Shown: positions 1-9,151, numbered from the stretch's first letter. The stretch: DNA of 64,000 nt from Streptomyces sp. NBC_00390 (GCF_036057275.1 NZ_CP107945.1:5890001-5954000); one strand, 5' to 3'. A program made the numbers and translations. The notes: generated by a model from the sequence alone, not told the origin.

Positions 1-950
1 GTTTCAATCTTGGAGACCCAGCTCACGGAGCGCTCAACAGCCGCCGCCAGACGAGCTTGATCCCAACCGATTCGTCGTCGTGCTCGTGCTACGCGCTGGC
101 CCGTGCTCAGCTCGGCCCCCATCATGGGCTCCTTTCGACACTACGAAGGTACCCGCGGCCAGATGAGGCACTGTCAGTAAAAGTGACAGCGGGAGAAGCG
201 AAGTCTCAACGCCAGCAGATGAGTTGGCGCCCGAGAGGTCACGCGGACAGAGTTTCCCTACGTCATCAAGGCTCGCTGCGCTCGCTGCCCGTCAGCGGTG
301 TGAGCAGGGGAATCATTGCCAGCCCAGCCGCCGCACCGCGGCTCAGCGGACCGGTCCTGTCCCACGCCGGAATGTTTCCGAGTGGCCCCCAGCAGAGGCC
401 AAAGACACCGGAGCCCATGCCACTGGGAGAGGTGGACGCTCGGGAGAACACCACATTGGACGCATCGAACGTCTGCATTCCCGGCCTCCTGAACTGCGGT
501 AGCAGTCTGATCAGAGATCAGAGGTGCCGCGCACAGCGCGGCGGCGCCGGCCGGACGCCCGCCGCCCCGCTCCCCTCAATGTCTACGCCACCGGGGGCGC
601 GACGCCGGTCGCCCGCCCGCGCCCACAAAGGGGCGAAAAGACCAGGCCGGGGGTGGGGACGGACGGCTCCACGGCTTTACCCACCTCCCCGGCCCGGGTC
701 CCGCGTCGAGCAAGACCAGGGGGCCACTCGGACACATTGCGGGCAGGGGACAAGCCCGCCCGAGTAGCCGGCAAGCGTACGGCCCCCTGATCATGCACGA
801 CCCCAAACCGGGCAGGACACCGGCCAAAGCCGCTCCGCCGAGAGTGAAGGTGCTCGCCCTGGACAGGTAGGAGAAGTACAGTTTGAATGCCATCTGGGAC
901 GGAAAGCGTCTCGACAAGCGCCGAAACTACATCTGAGTGACGAGGCGATC
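1..950. other. No supported gene; contains one inverted repeat
   Basis: I find no convincing gene here. Open frames exist on both strands but overlap one another and their translations are Arg/Pro/Ala-rich with no recognisable domain. The only structure seen is a near-match inverted repeat of about 25 bases, 366-390 against the complement of 719-744, about 330 bases apart. The start of the window may cut a gene or mobile element that lies to the left. Confidence 0.5.
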
Positions 951-2267
951 ATGCTGCTCCGCTTCAGGACGACCAACTACCGCTCGATCCGTGACGCCTG
1001 TGACCTGGTGATGACGAGGTCAAGTTTCAACGGCATTCGCCCCAATGATGGCGATTGGCCAGCAGTCACGAATCGCGTCGCGGGGATCTTCGGGCCGAAC
1101 GCCTCCGGGAAGACGACGGTCTTGGATTCAATGGCTTTCGCCCGCAATGCAATTAGGAACTCAGCCTCTTGGGCTGATCGATCCGCGTTCCCGCATCATC
1201 CGTTCCTCTTGGACGATTCATCTAGAAGCGATTCTTCTACTTTCGAGATGGATTTCGTCTACATCGGAGTTCGCCACTCCTACGGCTTCGAAAGTGATGA
1301 GAATGGCGTAATTAGTGAGTGGCTGTATACGTACCCAGAAGGACGGCGAAGGATCCTATTCGAACGCGACGCAGGGGGGAAATATAGCTTCGGCCGACAC
1401 CTCAAGGGGGATAACTCAAGGATTTCTCGATTGGCATCAGGGAAAAGCCTCTTCCTCTCCACAGCAGCCTTCGCTAATCACCCCTACCTGTACGGCCTCA
1501 GGCAATTCCTCATCAACCATTTCGACTATGCGGTTTTCTCCGAGTCAAACCAGAATGGTCGAATCGGAGCAGTTAAAAAGTGGATTGAGAAGGAACGGCT
1601 TCTTCGCAGGGCTGAAAGCCTGCTTCGCTTCGCCGACCTCGGCATCCAGAAGCTGTCGATCGAAAACGTGGAAGTTGACGAAGGGCTCAGGGAGACGTTT
1701 CGCAGGGCATTCTTCGCCTTCAATGACGGAAGCGACAACGAGAGGGCGGAGAAGGCTTTTAGGAAATTCCTCGCCGACCAGCAGGTCCAGATCGGATTTT
1801 GGCACGAAGGGAAGGGCGATGAAAGTTCGTATCAGCTGGACATTAATAGCGAGAGCAGCGGTACAGTAGCTTGGCTAGCACTGGCACTACCTGCGTTGAG
1901 AATTGTGGATATGGGTGGCGCCTTCATCGTTGACGAAATTGATGCCAGCCTGCACCCACGACTGACCACTGCTTTGATCTCACTGTTCAAATCCGAAGAT
2001 CTGAACCCAAAGGGCTCTCAACTCATTTTCACCTCTCATGATACGTCGCTGATGGGGCACCTGGCTGGCGAGAGTCTCGACACTGAAGAAATCTGGTTCG
2101 CCGAGAAATCGAATGATGGCTCAACGGAAATCTACCCATTGACAGATTTCCCCGTGAAATCTGATCATAATGTAGAACGACGCTATCTAGGAGGGCGCTA
2201 CGGCGCGGTCCCGTCCATCTCATGGGAAGAGCTGAAGTCCTCACTCCTTGAGAGGGTGGGCGCGTGA
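951..2267 (+). CDS. AAA15/OLD-like ATPase, RloA/AbiLi type (phage defence)
   Basis: Predicted ATP-binding subunit of a two-gene anti-phage system. The 438-residue protein begins with the SMC/OLD-style fold (LLRFRTTNYRSIRD), has a Walker A GPNASGKT at about residues 48-55, an SSGT signature-like segment near 305, a Walker B FIVDEID at about 325-331 and an H-loop TSHD near 361-364, so the ATPase looks complete. The ATG at 951 follows a GACGAGG ribosome site. It overlaps the next gene, an RloB-like protein, by a GTGA junction, indicating translational coupling. That pairing (AAA15 ATPase plus RloB) is the known RloAB/AbiL arrangement; the defence role is inferred from family. Base composition is visibly lower in GC than the rest of the window, suggesting recent transfer. 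Confidence 0.85.
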   Translation: MLLRFRTTNYRSIRDACDLVMTRSSFNGIRPNDGDWPAVTNRVAGIFGPNASGKTTVLDSMAFARNAIRNSASWADRSAFPHHPFLLDDSSRSDSSTFEMDFVYIGVRHSYGFESDENGVISEWLYTYPEGRRRILFERDAGGKYSFGRHLKGDNSRISRLASGKSLFLSTAAFANHPYLYGLRQFLINHFDYAVFSESNQNGRIGAVKKWIEKERLLRRAESLLRFADLGIQKLSIENVEVDEGLRETFRRAFFAFNDGSDNERAEKAFRKFLADQQVQIGFWHEGKGDESSYQLDINSESSGTVAWLALALPALRIVDMGGAFIVDEIDASLHPRLTTALISLFKSEDLNPKGSQLIFTSHDTSLMGHLAGESLDTEEIWFAEKSNDGSTEIYPLTDFPVKSDHNVERRYLGGRYGAVPSISWEELKSSLLERVGA

Positions 2268-2869
2268 ACAGAAGAAAAAACCAAGCGCCGCAAAGGATCT
2301 CTAAATCCAAGAATAGAAGGGTAGAATATCGAAAAATTCTCATCGCAACCGAAGGTACTAACACAGAGCCGCAATATTTTGAGGGGTTATCGGCGCACCT
2401 AAACGCCAAAGCAGTGCGGGTGCTTAATGTAAAGACTGTGGGGGTGGGAGCAGATCCCCTGCGAATAGTTGCGGAGGCAGAACGCCGCAGAGACCGCGAG
2501 CTGAAGAGCGGAGATGGATACGATGAGGTCTGGTGTGTGCTAGACGTTGACCGTCATGCCAACCTGCAGTCTGCGTGCACAAGAGCCCGGAAATCGGATA
2601 TTGACGTGGCGATCAGTTCGCCTTGCTTCGAAATCTGGCTACTTTGGCACTATGAGGAGTGCACTGGATGGCGTGAGGGTAAGGCGCTTTTGCAACGCCT
2701 GAAGGATAAATGTGGATTTACGGACAAGAACCTCCCTGCGATGTTCCCTTACAGCTCCTTCCCGGACGCTGTAGCAAGGGCAGAGCGGTGTGAAGTGCCA
2801 CGAGATGAGCATGCGCCTCCCAACCCATACAGTTCCGTATTCCGCCTCGTGAAAAAAATGCAAGCGTGA
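2264..2869 (+). CDS. RloB/AbiLii-like protein with Toprim-like residues
   Basis: Partner of the upstream ATPase; its GTG start at 2264 overlaps the ATPase stop codon. The 201-residue protein has a basic N-terminus, then ATEGTNTEPQYFEGL (Glu30, Glu35) and later VLDVDRH (Asp94, Asp96). A lone Glu in an EG turn followed by a DxD pair is the metal-binding layout of Toprim nucleases, so an RNA or DNA cleaving or nicking role is plausible. RloB proteins normally sit beside RloA, as here. By analogy the ATPase would sense infection and this subunit would be the effector. GC is low and the gene ends in an AAAAAAATG-rich stretch, unlike the core genes. Family assignment is firm; the effector chemistry is inference. 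Confidence 0.82.
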   Translation: MNRRKNQAPQRISKSKNRRVEYRKILIATEGTNTEPQYFEGLSAHLNAKAVRVLNVKTVGVGADPLRIVAEAERRRDRELKSGDGYDEVWCVLDVDRHANLQSACTRARKSDIDVAISSPCFEIWLLWHYEECTGWREGKALLQRLKDKCGFTDKNLPAMFPYSSFPDAVARAERCEVPRDEHAPPNPYSSVFRLVKKMQA

Positions 2870-2955
2870 TCCGAGCAGCCTGAAAATCAGGTGAGCTTGC
2901 GCGGACCCCATTGTCAAGCATTTACGAGCTGGTGGCAACGGAGGAGGTAAGGCGG

Positions 2956-3152
2956 TGGCCAGTAGTGTTGCTATACAGCAGCGGAGTACAGCAACCACAG
3001 CGGCCGCAGCCGACCGTCAACACACCTGGATTGGGCGGGGAGTCACGGGGAACTTCGGGTGTCGGCAGCGCACACAGCCTGCATCCATCGCAGCCCGCCT
3101 GCGGCACGTCAGGCCCCAACTCGCCCCACCTCGCTCCTTGGACGGTGGTCGG
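2956..3152. repeat. Composite dispersed repeat, blocks B-C-D (copy 1)
   Basis: Three short blocks recur elsewhere in the first 19 kb. Block B (about 2967-2997) has TACAGCAGCGGAGTACAGCA. Block C (about 3033-3060) has GGCGGGGAGTCACGGGGAAC. Block D (about 3118-3150) has CTCGCCCCACCTCGCTCC. The same blocks are found at 14,822-15,008 (order C-D-B) and 17,510-17,826 (D-B-C-D), with lone B at 11,703 and lone C at 18,595. The cyclic order suggests fragments of one longer ancestral sequence, perhaps the tRNA-flanking end of integrative elements. No coding function is seen. Confidence 0.6.
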
Positions 3153-3230
3153 ATCGCTCTGCTATCTACTCGCGTATGGCAGCCGCAGGGGGAACTTGCC
3201 CTCTTGAGCAGGCCCAACAGCCGCCTGCCT

Positions 3231-3865
3231 TTGCGGGCGATGCGCACGCCAATGCGCTTGCCTCGTAACCATTTCCGCAGGTGAGGGATGTCGTAGGCCT
3301 TGTCTGCATGCAGCCGCTGCGGCTTGAAGTGAAGGCCTCGATGGGGGTCGTGTCTTGTTTGGTGACCCTCGATCATCGGTTTCAGGCCTTCGCTGTCGTG
3401 GACGTTGGCGGCGGAGAGGCCGACGACCAGGGGCAGTCCGTTCGCGTCCGACAGGACGTGCATCTTGGAGCCCGGCTTACCCCGGTCCACGGGGCTCGGA
3501 CCTGTGTGTTCGCCCCTTTATTTAGCGCGTACGTGAGCGGAGTCGAGGATGACGCGGGAGACATCTATGAGGCCCGCGTCGTCGAGTTGGTGCAGGACGG
3601 CTTCGTGGAGCCGGCCCCAGACCCCTGCCCTCGACCAGATCATGAACCGGCGGTGGGCCGTCGACTTCGATATGCCGAAGCACGGCGGAAGGGCGCGCTA
3701 GGCGCAGCCGCTGACCAGCACGTAGATGATCGCCGCGAACAGCGTCTCATCAGGTGTGTTCGGTGTCCCACCGCCCTGCGGCCGCGCTCGGTCCTCCGGA
3801 ATCAACGGCCTGGCGAGCTCCCACAAGCCGTCCGGAACAATCCAACTCCACGTCCCCTGCCCCAT
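3231..3865 (-). pseudogene. IS5-family transposase remnant, two in-frame stops and truncated
   Basis: Reading the minus strand from an ATG at 3865 gives a recognisable IS5-family transposase: VPDGLWE, then TPDETLFAAIIYVLVSGCA, a TAG stop where a Trp codon is expected, LPPCFGISKSTAHRRF, ILDSAHVRAK followed by a TAA stop, then GKPGSKMHVLSDANGLPL and LHADKAYDIPHLRKWL. After RIARKG (about 3231) similarity stops, so the last third with the catalytic Glu is gone. Two Asp positions of the DDE triad remain. The copy is dead: two nonsense changes and a lost 3' end. The break lies beside the composite repeat at 2956-3152. Confidence 0.8.
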
Positions 3866-4235
3866 GAACGGCCCAACGACCGATCACCACATATGTCACC
3901 CCTAAGTTGTGTCGTTGAGACTCCAGCGACGGGCTCTGTCCGTAAGGGCATCGCCATCGGGCTACCGGCGGGCAGGCATCACGCAGCGGAAGTTGTCCCG
4001 GCAGGTCATTCCGCTATCCAGGTAGGACTTGGTCACGCCTACCTCCCGTTGGGCGAGTCCCACCGCTATGAGTGGCCCCAGGGGGCGTTTTGGAGGAGCC
4101 TGGAGTTGTGAATGGTCCGTTCGAACCGAGCGGGATCTGAGGGTGCATACCCTGCGACTACTCGGTTAACGATCTTCGATAAGCCTGCGCGAAGCGCCTT
4201 TCGATTGAGCATACCGCGAACTATTTGGAGTCCAA
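3866..4235. other. Intergenic, nothing recognised
   Basis: This 370-base stretch between the dead transposase and the beta-helix gene has no convincing frame. Its left part probably includes the outer end of the decayed IS5 copy, but I could not identify a clean terminal inverted repeat. Composition becomes lower in GC toward the next gene. Confidence 0.4.
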
Positions 4236-6458
4236 ATGGTTTACGAACGAGCCGAGCTGACAGACCCAAATATGATAGCGCTGTGGGATATGGCAATCAG
4301 CGGTAAGCGAGTGGCTTTTGATTCGACCGCCCAAGACCGCAACATCCCCGGAGACTTGATGGCCCAGATTCTCCGCGGTGAGGGGATGGATGGGTCTCCA
4401 CGCAAGGTCATTGTCAAAGGCGCACTCATTGCAGGAAAGCTCGACCTTGAAGCAGCCAATCTTCTCTGCCCACTAGAATTGACGGAGTGTGATTTTGAGT
4501 CCGCACCAGATATCTCTCAGGCAGAGGCCCCCAATATCACTCTGACGAGATGCACATTTCCTGGCTTGCGGGCTTGGGAGCTAAAGACTAGTCATGACTT
4601 CTCGCTCGAAGGATCCAGCAGCTCTGACCTGATAGACCTGAGTGGAGCAGAGATAGGCGGCCAGCTCGATTTGAAGGACGCCAAGTTTCCAACCTCCTCC
4701 CCAACTGTGTTGAAAGCTAACGGACTTAAGGTCCACAGAGATATGCGCTGGTCGGATTTGCGTACCGAGGGGCAGATAAGTATGATCGGCGCCCACATTA
4801 CCGGACAATTTATTTGTGATGGCGCACGCCTAAATAATCCTGGTCGCATCGCATTGCTGGCGCAAGGGATCGTTGTTGGGGCGCACGCCTACTTCAGGTC
4901 CGGCTTCATCGCCCAAGGGCAAGTCGATCTGTCAGGTTCGACGATCGAAGGTCGCCTAGATTGCCGTGGAGGTCAATTCCTGCGCCCCGGAATCGATAGT
5001 GGGGCTCTGCGAGCCGACAGGATCCACATAGGCGAGGACATGATCTGCGGCGACGGATTCACTGCGAATGGTGGAGTTAACCTGACGCGCGCGAGTATTC
5101 AGGGATCCCTCCGCTGCACGGCAGGGAAATTCCTCAATTCTGGCGGAAAGGCCCTCCGCCTCGAGGGCATTAAAATTAGGCAGAACCTCGAATGTAAAGC
5201 GGGTTTCAAGGCGGAGGGGCAAGTTCTGCTCGCCGGATCCACCATTGATGGGAATCTTCGATGTCAAGGTGGTCATTTCATCCACCCCACTGGCGACGCG
5301 CTCGAAGCCACAGGGATGAAGGTAGGGCAAGATGCAGTGCTCGGTAAGGACAACTCGGGGGAACAGGCGCCCGTGGAGGGTTTCGTCGCGGAGGGTGGAG
5401 TCAAGCTGACCGACGCCATCATCACGGAAAATTTGGACTGCACTGGTGGCAGCTTCTCCAAATCTCAACGCACGGCCATAAATGCTCAAGGGATTACCGC
5501 AAGGGATGTTCTACTGAGAGAGGATTTCCATGCAGATGGCATGGTTGACTTCTCTGGCGCGCAAATCAACGGAGAATTCGTTTGCACTGGCGGCCAATTC
5601 AGTGGATCCCGAATATCCTTCCTCGGTGGCGGTATGACTGTGCGGCGGGAGGCGAAATTCGACGCAGGGTTCAGAGCCGATGGAAAGGTTCATATTCGAC
5701 GAGCCTCCTTCCACACGGGCCTCTCCTTCGATGGTGCTTTTCTAGCGGCGACTGGTGGATCCAAATCCCTGGTCCTGCGAGGAACTGTCATCAAAGGCCG
5801 GCTGAACTTGGCGACCGGAGAGAAACCATTGGGACGTATGGACCTCAGGCGCGCATCAGTCACAGAACTATACGACGAGAGGGCGGTGTGGCCGAATCAA
5901 ATCATGCTGCAGGGTTTCTGCTATGAGGCGCTGCGTGAAGGTGGGCCAGGGGTGGAGGAGCGGCTTGAGTGGCTAAGGCGAAACGAAAAATATGTGCCAC
6001 AAATCTATCGTCAGCTTGCGAAGGTGTACCAAGCAACGGGCGATGAAGACCTCGCGAGACGAGTGCTAATAGTAGAGCAGGACGTTAGACGGAAATCCCG
6101 CCCTGGATTCCACGGTGCACTGGCACGCGTTGGAGGATGGTTTCTCAAGGCTACCGTAGGGTACGGATATAATCCCTTCCGAGTTTTGGCTGAGCTTGCT
6201 GTTCTCGAAGTGGTTGGCGGTACCGTCTTCTCGCTGCTCAGGCATGACATTAAACCAATATCCCCTCATTCCGATGCAGAGTTCCAGCCTTGGCTCTACA
6301 GCCTCGATCTTCTTCTTCCGGTGATAAATTTCAGATGGTCTATCTGGTTCTATCCAACTGGATCTGCCGTGTGGTGGGCTGCCGCATTCACGGCCATGGG
6401 CTGGGCTTTGGCCACCGCTCTCGTGATTGGCATTGGTGGTGCAATCAAGCGCAGATAA
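4236..6458 (+). CDS. Large beta-helix repeat protein with C-terminal membrane segments
   Basis: A 740-residue protein of unknown function. Residues about 60-540 are built from degenerate repeats such as VDLSGSTIEGRLDCRGGQF, LTRASIQGSLRCTAGKF and LAGSTIDGNLRCQGGHF, roughly 35-45 residues each, which should form a right-handed beta-helix like pentapeptide or bactofilin-type proteins. The C-terminal 150 residues contain a helical stretch (EERLEWLRRNEKYVPQIY), then two hydrophobic spans: FRVLAELAVLEVVGGTVFSL and, near the end, WWAAAFTAMGWALATALVIG. A SLDLLLPVINF segment resembles the pore-like tail seen in many bacterial membrane sensors. Similar Streptomyces proteins carry the label membrane-associated oxidoreductase, but I see no redox motif. 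GC is low, consistent with transfer. Start ATG at 4236. Confidence 0.8.
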   Translation: MVYERAELTDPNMIALWDMAISGKRVAFDSTAQDRNIPGDLMAQILRGEGMDGSPRKVIVKGALIAGKLDLEAANLLCPLELTECDFESAPDISQAEAPNITLTRCTFPGLRAWELKTSHDFSLEGSSSSDLIDLSGAEIGGQLDLKDAKFPTSSPTVLKANGLKVHRDMRWSDLRTEGQISMIGAHITGQFICDGARLNNPGRIALLAQGIVVGAHAYFRSGFIAQGQVDLSGSTIEGRLDCRGGQFLRPGIDSGALRADRIHIGEDMICGDGFTANGGVNLTRASIQGSLRCTAGKFLNSGGKALRLEGIKIRQNLECKAGFKAEGQVLLAGSTIDGNLRCQGGHFIHPTGDALEATGMKVGQDAVLGKDNSGEQAPVEGFVAEGGVKLTDAIITENLDCTGGSFSKSQRTAINAQGITARDVLLREDFHADGMVDFSGAQINGEFVCTGGQFSGSRISFLGGGMTVRREAKFDAGFRADGKVHIRRASFHTGLSFDGAFLAATGGSKSLVLRGTVIKGRLNLATGEKPLGRMDLRRASVTELYDERAVWPNQIMLQGFCYEALREGGPGVEERLEWLRRNEKYVPQIYRQLAKVYQATGDEDLARRVLIVEQDVRRKSRPGFHGALARVGGWFLKATVGYGYNPFRVLAELAVLEVVGGTVFSLLRHDIKPISPHSDAEFQPWLYSLDLLLPVINFRWSIWFYPTGSAVWWAAAFTAMGWALATALVIGIGGAIKRR

Positions 6459-7203
6459 CGCTCATAAGTTCCTGCGCCAAGGGCGCCATACCGCCTACGG
6501 CGGACATACGGTGACCAGCTCCCGATCGAGCCACTAAGGCAATGGTCAGCGGACGTGTTTACAGCACAGAAGCAAGCAACGACCACAACCGCCATTCGAC
6601 CGTTGGTACGCACAGGGCGTGGTTTGAGCTGCCCAGGAGGGACCTCAAAGACAGCCCTCACCAGGTACGCCGAGCATCTTCGTGATCTCGCACTCCAACC
6701 TTCTTGCACTGGGCGCTCGAAGTCACGGGTCTTGTAAGTGTTCAGCCGAGGTCAGCGGCATGGCGGGCCGGGAGGTTGTCATGGACAGGAGCATCGCGTC
6801 AACCGCGCTGTGAGGCTCTGACCAGCAGAGACGCTGAAGGCACACGAGGCCTCCGGATCCGTGTGCTCAGGTTCGAAGCCCGCTGGAAGGCACTCGCCCC
6901 ACAGTCGCTCATCCTTGATCGTCCCGTGCCGGAACAGGAACCGCTTCGGGGCCGGGCGCCGCGGCGGGCATCGGGCGCTTCCAGTCGTCCCTGTCGAATA
7001 CGTGTCGAAGCAGTTCAACTAGGCCCAGCGGCAACGATATTCGCTCCGGTCAGGCGGCTGCGGAGTCGTGAGCGTCACCGCGCCTTGCGGCTGTTGACGT
7101 ATCGTCACACAAATTCCACCTTTCGAGGTCTACTCGCATAGACCAACCCGGGCCAGGATGAGCGCACCCCCCGCCCTCAGCCTCAGTTCGGGAGTCGACA
7201 CCC
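6459..7203. other. Intergenic, no gene recognised
   Basis: About 745 bases with only overlapping, domain-free frames on both strands. A stretch at 6820-6895 has a TTCGAAGC tRNA T-arm-like run but no matching stems, so no tRNA is called. The last 60 bases hold the promoter and leader of the HNH nuclease. Confidence 0.45.
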
Positions 7204-7845
7204 ATGCGAACAAACCCCCGCCGCGGCTTGGTTGCCGTCCTGGTGGCCGCCGCCACCGCTGCCCTCACCTTCTTCGGCACCATCCCGGCGCAGGCCGCTC
7301 TGCCCACCCCGGTCAGCGCCGCCACCGCCCGCTCCTACCTGGCCTCCCTCACCGTCACGACCGAGCACTCCAGAACCGGCTACAGCCGCGACCTGTTCCC
7401 CCACTGGATCACCATCAGCGGCACCTGCGACACCCGCGAAACGGTCCTCAAGCGCGACGGCTCAGGCGTCGTCACCGACTCCTCCTGCGCTGCCACCAGC
7501 GGCAGCTGGTACTCCCCCTATGACGGCGCCACCTGGTACGCCGCCTCCGACGTCGACATCGACCACCTCATACCGCTCGCCGAGGCATGGGACTCCGGCG
7601 CCTACAACTGGACCACCTCCAAGCGTCAGCAGCTCGCCAACGACCTCACCCGCCCCCAGCTGCTCGCCGTCACCGACAACGTCAACCAGTCCAAGGGCGA
7701 CCAGGACCCCGGCACTTGGTGGCCCTCCCGCACCGCCTACAAGTGCACCTACGCCCGCGCCTGGGTCCAGGTGAAGTACTACTACGGACTCTCCGTCGAC
7801 TCCGCGGAGAAGAGCTCCCTGTCCTCGGTCCTCAACGGCTGCTGA
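7204..7845 (+). CDS. Secreted HNH endonuclease (island paralogue)
   Basis: A 213-residue exported nuclease of the DUF1524/GmrSD-C HNH type. Residues 1-31 are a signal peptide (basic MRTNPRRG, hydrophobic core, cleavage after AQA). The HNH core is visible: DVDIDHLIPLAEAW near residue 118 supplies the DH pair, and DLTRPQLLAVTDNVNQSKGD supplies the Asn/Asp half. Four Cys residues could form disulfides outside the cell. A second copy lies at 51,072-51,725 in the core region; the two share long identical stretches such as GTGYSRDLFPHWIT-like and SGSWYSPYDGATWYAASD. The gene stands alone and is followed 86 bases later by a TGACATC motif and a tRNA-Val fragment, so it looks like island cargo. Probable role: extracellular nucleic acid degradation. 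Confidence 0.85.
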   Translation: MRTNPRRGLVAVLVAAATAALTFFGTIPAQAALPTPVSAATARSYLASLTVTTEHSRTGYSRDLFPHWITISGTCDTRETVLKRDGSGVVTDSSCAATSGSWYSPYDGATWYAASDVDIDHLIPLAEAWDSGAYNWTTSKRQQLANDLTRPQLLAVTDNVNQSKGDQDPGTWWPSRTAYKCTYARAWVQVKYYYGLSVDSAEKSSLSSVLNGC

Positions 7846-7927
7846 CAGACCCGCCATCTTTCATCCGCAGCAGCGCTCCGTCCCGCTGGAAGCATCCGGC
7901 GGGACGGAACGGGCGCACAGCCCTCCC

Positions 7928-7962
7928 GGCTGACATCACCAGTTGACATCAACGGCGGCGAA
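7928..7962 (+). repeat. TGACATC tandem motif, copy 1
   Basis: TGACATC at 7931 and again at 7944 (13-base period), the second extended to TGACATCAACGGCG. It lies 86 bases after the HNH nuclease stop. The same layout occurs at 10,481, 15,346, 23,102 and, weaker, 11,602; a single half-copy is at 14,148. All copies are on the plus strand. Confidence 0.65.
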
Positions 7963-8045
7963 CGATGGCGCACGAAAGCGGCCACAGCCGGATCGACGAG
8001 CAACCGCTGAGCCCCGTTTCTGCACGCCGTGCCGCAGAGTGATCG

Positions 8046-8090
8046 AACTTACAAAGCAGATGTCGGCGGTTCGAAACCGTCCGCGCCCAC
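8046..8090 (+). tRNA. tRNA-Val(UAC) 3' half, probable att site
   Basis: The sequence carries an anticodon loop CTTACAA (8048-8054), a T-arm GGCGG-TTCGAAA-CCGTC and an acceptor strand GCGCCCA, which is the 3' half of a tRNA-Val. The 5' half is absent, so this is not a working tRNA but a duplicated 3' end, as left by integrases that recombine in tRNA genes. A second copy lies at 19,848-19,892. Confidence 0.65.
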
Positions 8091-8107
8091 TCGCGTGAAG
8101 CACGACG

Positions 8108-8148
8108 AAGGCCCAGGTCACCGGTAGTAAGCCGGAAGCCTGGGCCTT
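8108..8148 (+). terminator. Hairpin after tRNA-Val fragment
   Basis: AAGGCCCAGG pairs with CCTGGGCCTT around a loop containing CCGGTAGTAAGCCGG, itself able to pair. It follows the tRNA fragment and is probably the tRNA terminator carried with the att copy. The same hairpin at the second copy is split by an IS (19,908-19,925 and 22,707-22,730). Confidence 0.7.
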
Positions 8149-8192
8149 GTTCGTTCCTCGGCTGCGGGGGTGGGGGAGAGGTGTCGTGCCAG

Positions 8193-8756
8193 TTACGTGC
8201 CAGATGCCTCGTCGGACTCCGCCGGCCGGACCCTCTTGATCTGCTCGTCGACGTGAGCGGCGATGGCGTGGTCACGACCGTTGACCAGGTGCTGACGGAT
8301 CAGAGCCGCCCGCACCGACGAGTGCCCCATGCGCTGCATCAGCTCGCGCGTAGTCGCGTCGCCCGTAGCTGCCAGCCTGTTCCCCGTGTGCCGCAGGTCG
8401 TGAAAGCGCACGTCCCCGAGGCCGGTCTCGTCGAGGGCTCGCAGCCAGAGGCGACGGAAGTTGTTCCGGCGCAGCTGCCCGCCTCGTGCCCCGGTGAACA
8501 CCAGCCCCGTACGGCTCGGCTCTGCGTATGTGTCGAGGTGCGCAGCCAGGTCCGCCGACAGGGACGCCGGGAACGCGACGGTACGGACACCGGCCGCGCT
8601 CTTCGGAGCCTTGACCAAAATGCCGTCCGTCCTGGTCTCGGCGAGTGCGCGCCGCACGGCAACGATGCGCCGTTCGATGTCGATGTCATGTCGCTGGAGA
8701 GCGACCAGTTCGCCGAAGCGGAGGCCGGTGAAGGCGGCCAGGAGGATGAGCACGGT
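8193..8756 (-). pseudogene. Tyrosine integrase remnant, catalytic Tyr replaced
   Basis: C-terminal catalytic half of a phage/pSAM2-type tyrosine recombinase. Visible landmarks are TGLRFGELVAL (catalytic Arg I), FHDLRHTG (His-x-x-Arg) and MGHSSVRAALIRQH. In relatives the last segment reads IYQH with the nucleophilic tyrosine; here the codon is CGT, giving Arg. The N-terminal arm-binding and core-binding domains are missing because sequence from a different transposase begins at about 8757. Both losses predict an inactive protein. It lies about 45 bases from the hairpin and 100 bases from the tRNA-Val fragment, the expected position for the integrase of an element inserted in that tRNA. Confidence 0.8.
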
Positions 8757-9012
8757 TGGAGTACCACGCTTCGCCCGGCGCTCGGCACATCAGCGGGAAA
8801 ACGCAGATAGGAGCTATGAACTCCGGTTGACCAGGCGCCGCATCCCGGGCAGGTGGCGCCGAGCATGTGCATTGCGCGCCAACGCGCACTATCTCGATAT
8901 TCATGTCCACCGACAGCACCGCGACGTCCGCGACCGACGGGAACAACAACTCCTTCAGCCTGAGTACGAACTCTTCCACGGCCGGGACTTTCGACCCACT
9001 CGCCCCTACCAC
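8757..9012 (-). pseudogene. ISL3-family transposase N-terminal remnant
   Basis: In two minus-strand frames the translation matches the start of ISL3-family transposases: VEEFVLRLKELLFPSVADVA with VLSVDMNIEIVRVGAQ, then, after a frame change, ATCPGCGAWSTGVHSSYLR with PADVPSAGR. The CPGC zinc-finger Cys pair is visible. Only about 80 residues remain; the DDE domain is absent. The fragment abuts the integrase remnant and probably destroyed it. Confidence 0.6.
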
Positions 9013-9151
9013 GGCTCATTTTCGGGCGACTTCGGGGCCCCTGGGACACACAACCTTCACTCACAGTGTCTGCAGCACGGAAGTTGTACCAGAACCGGAG
9101 AACGGGCAGCACCCTGCATCACTGCACAGGAACGGCGTGACGTCTGGCCAG

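Noticed and set aside
1-950. Several open frames of 60-236 residues on both strands
   Set aside because: Mutually overlapping, low-complexity translations without ribosome sites or domains.
6820-6895. tRNA-like TTCGAAGC run
   Set aside because: No acceptor, D-arm or anticodon stem pairing around it.
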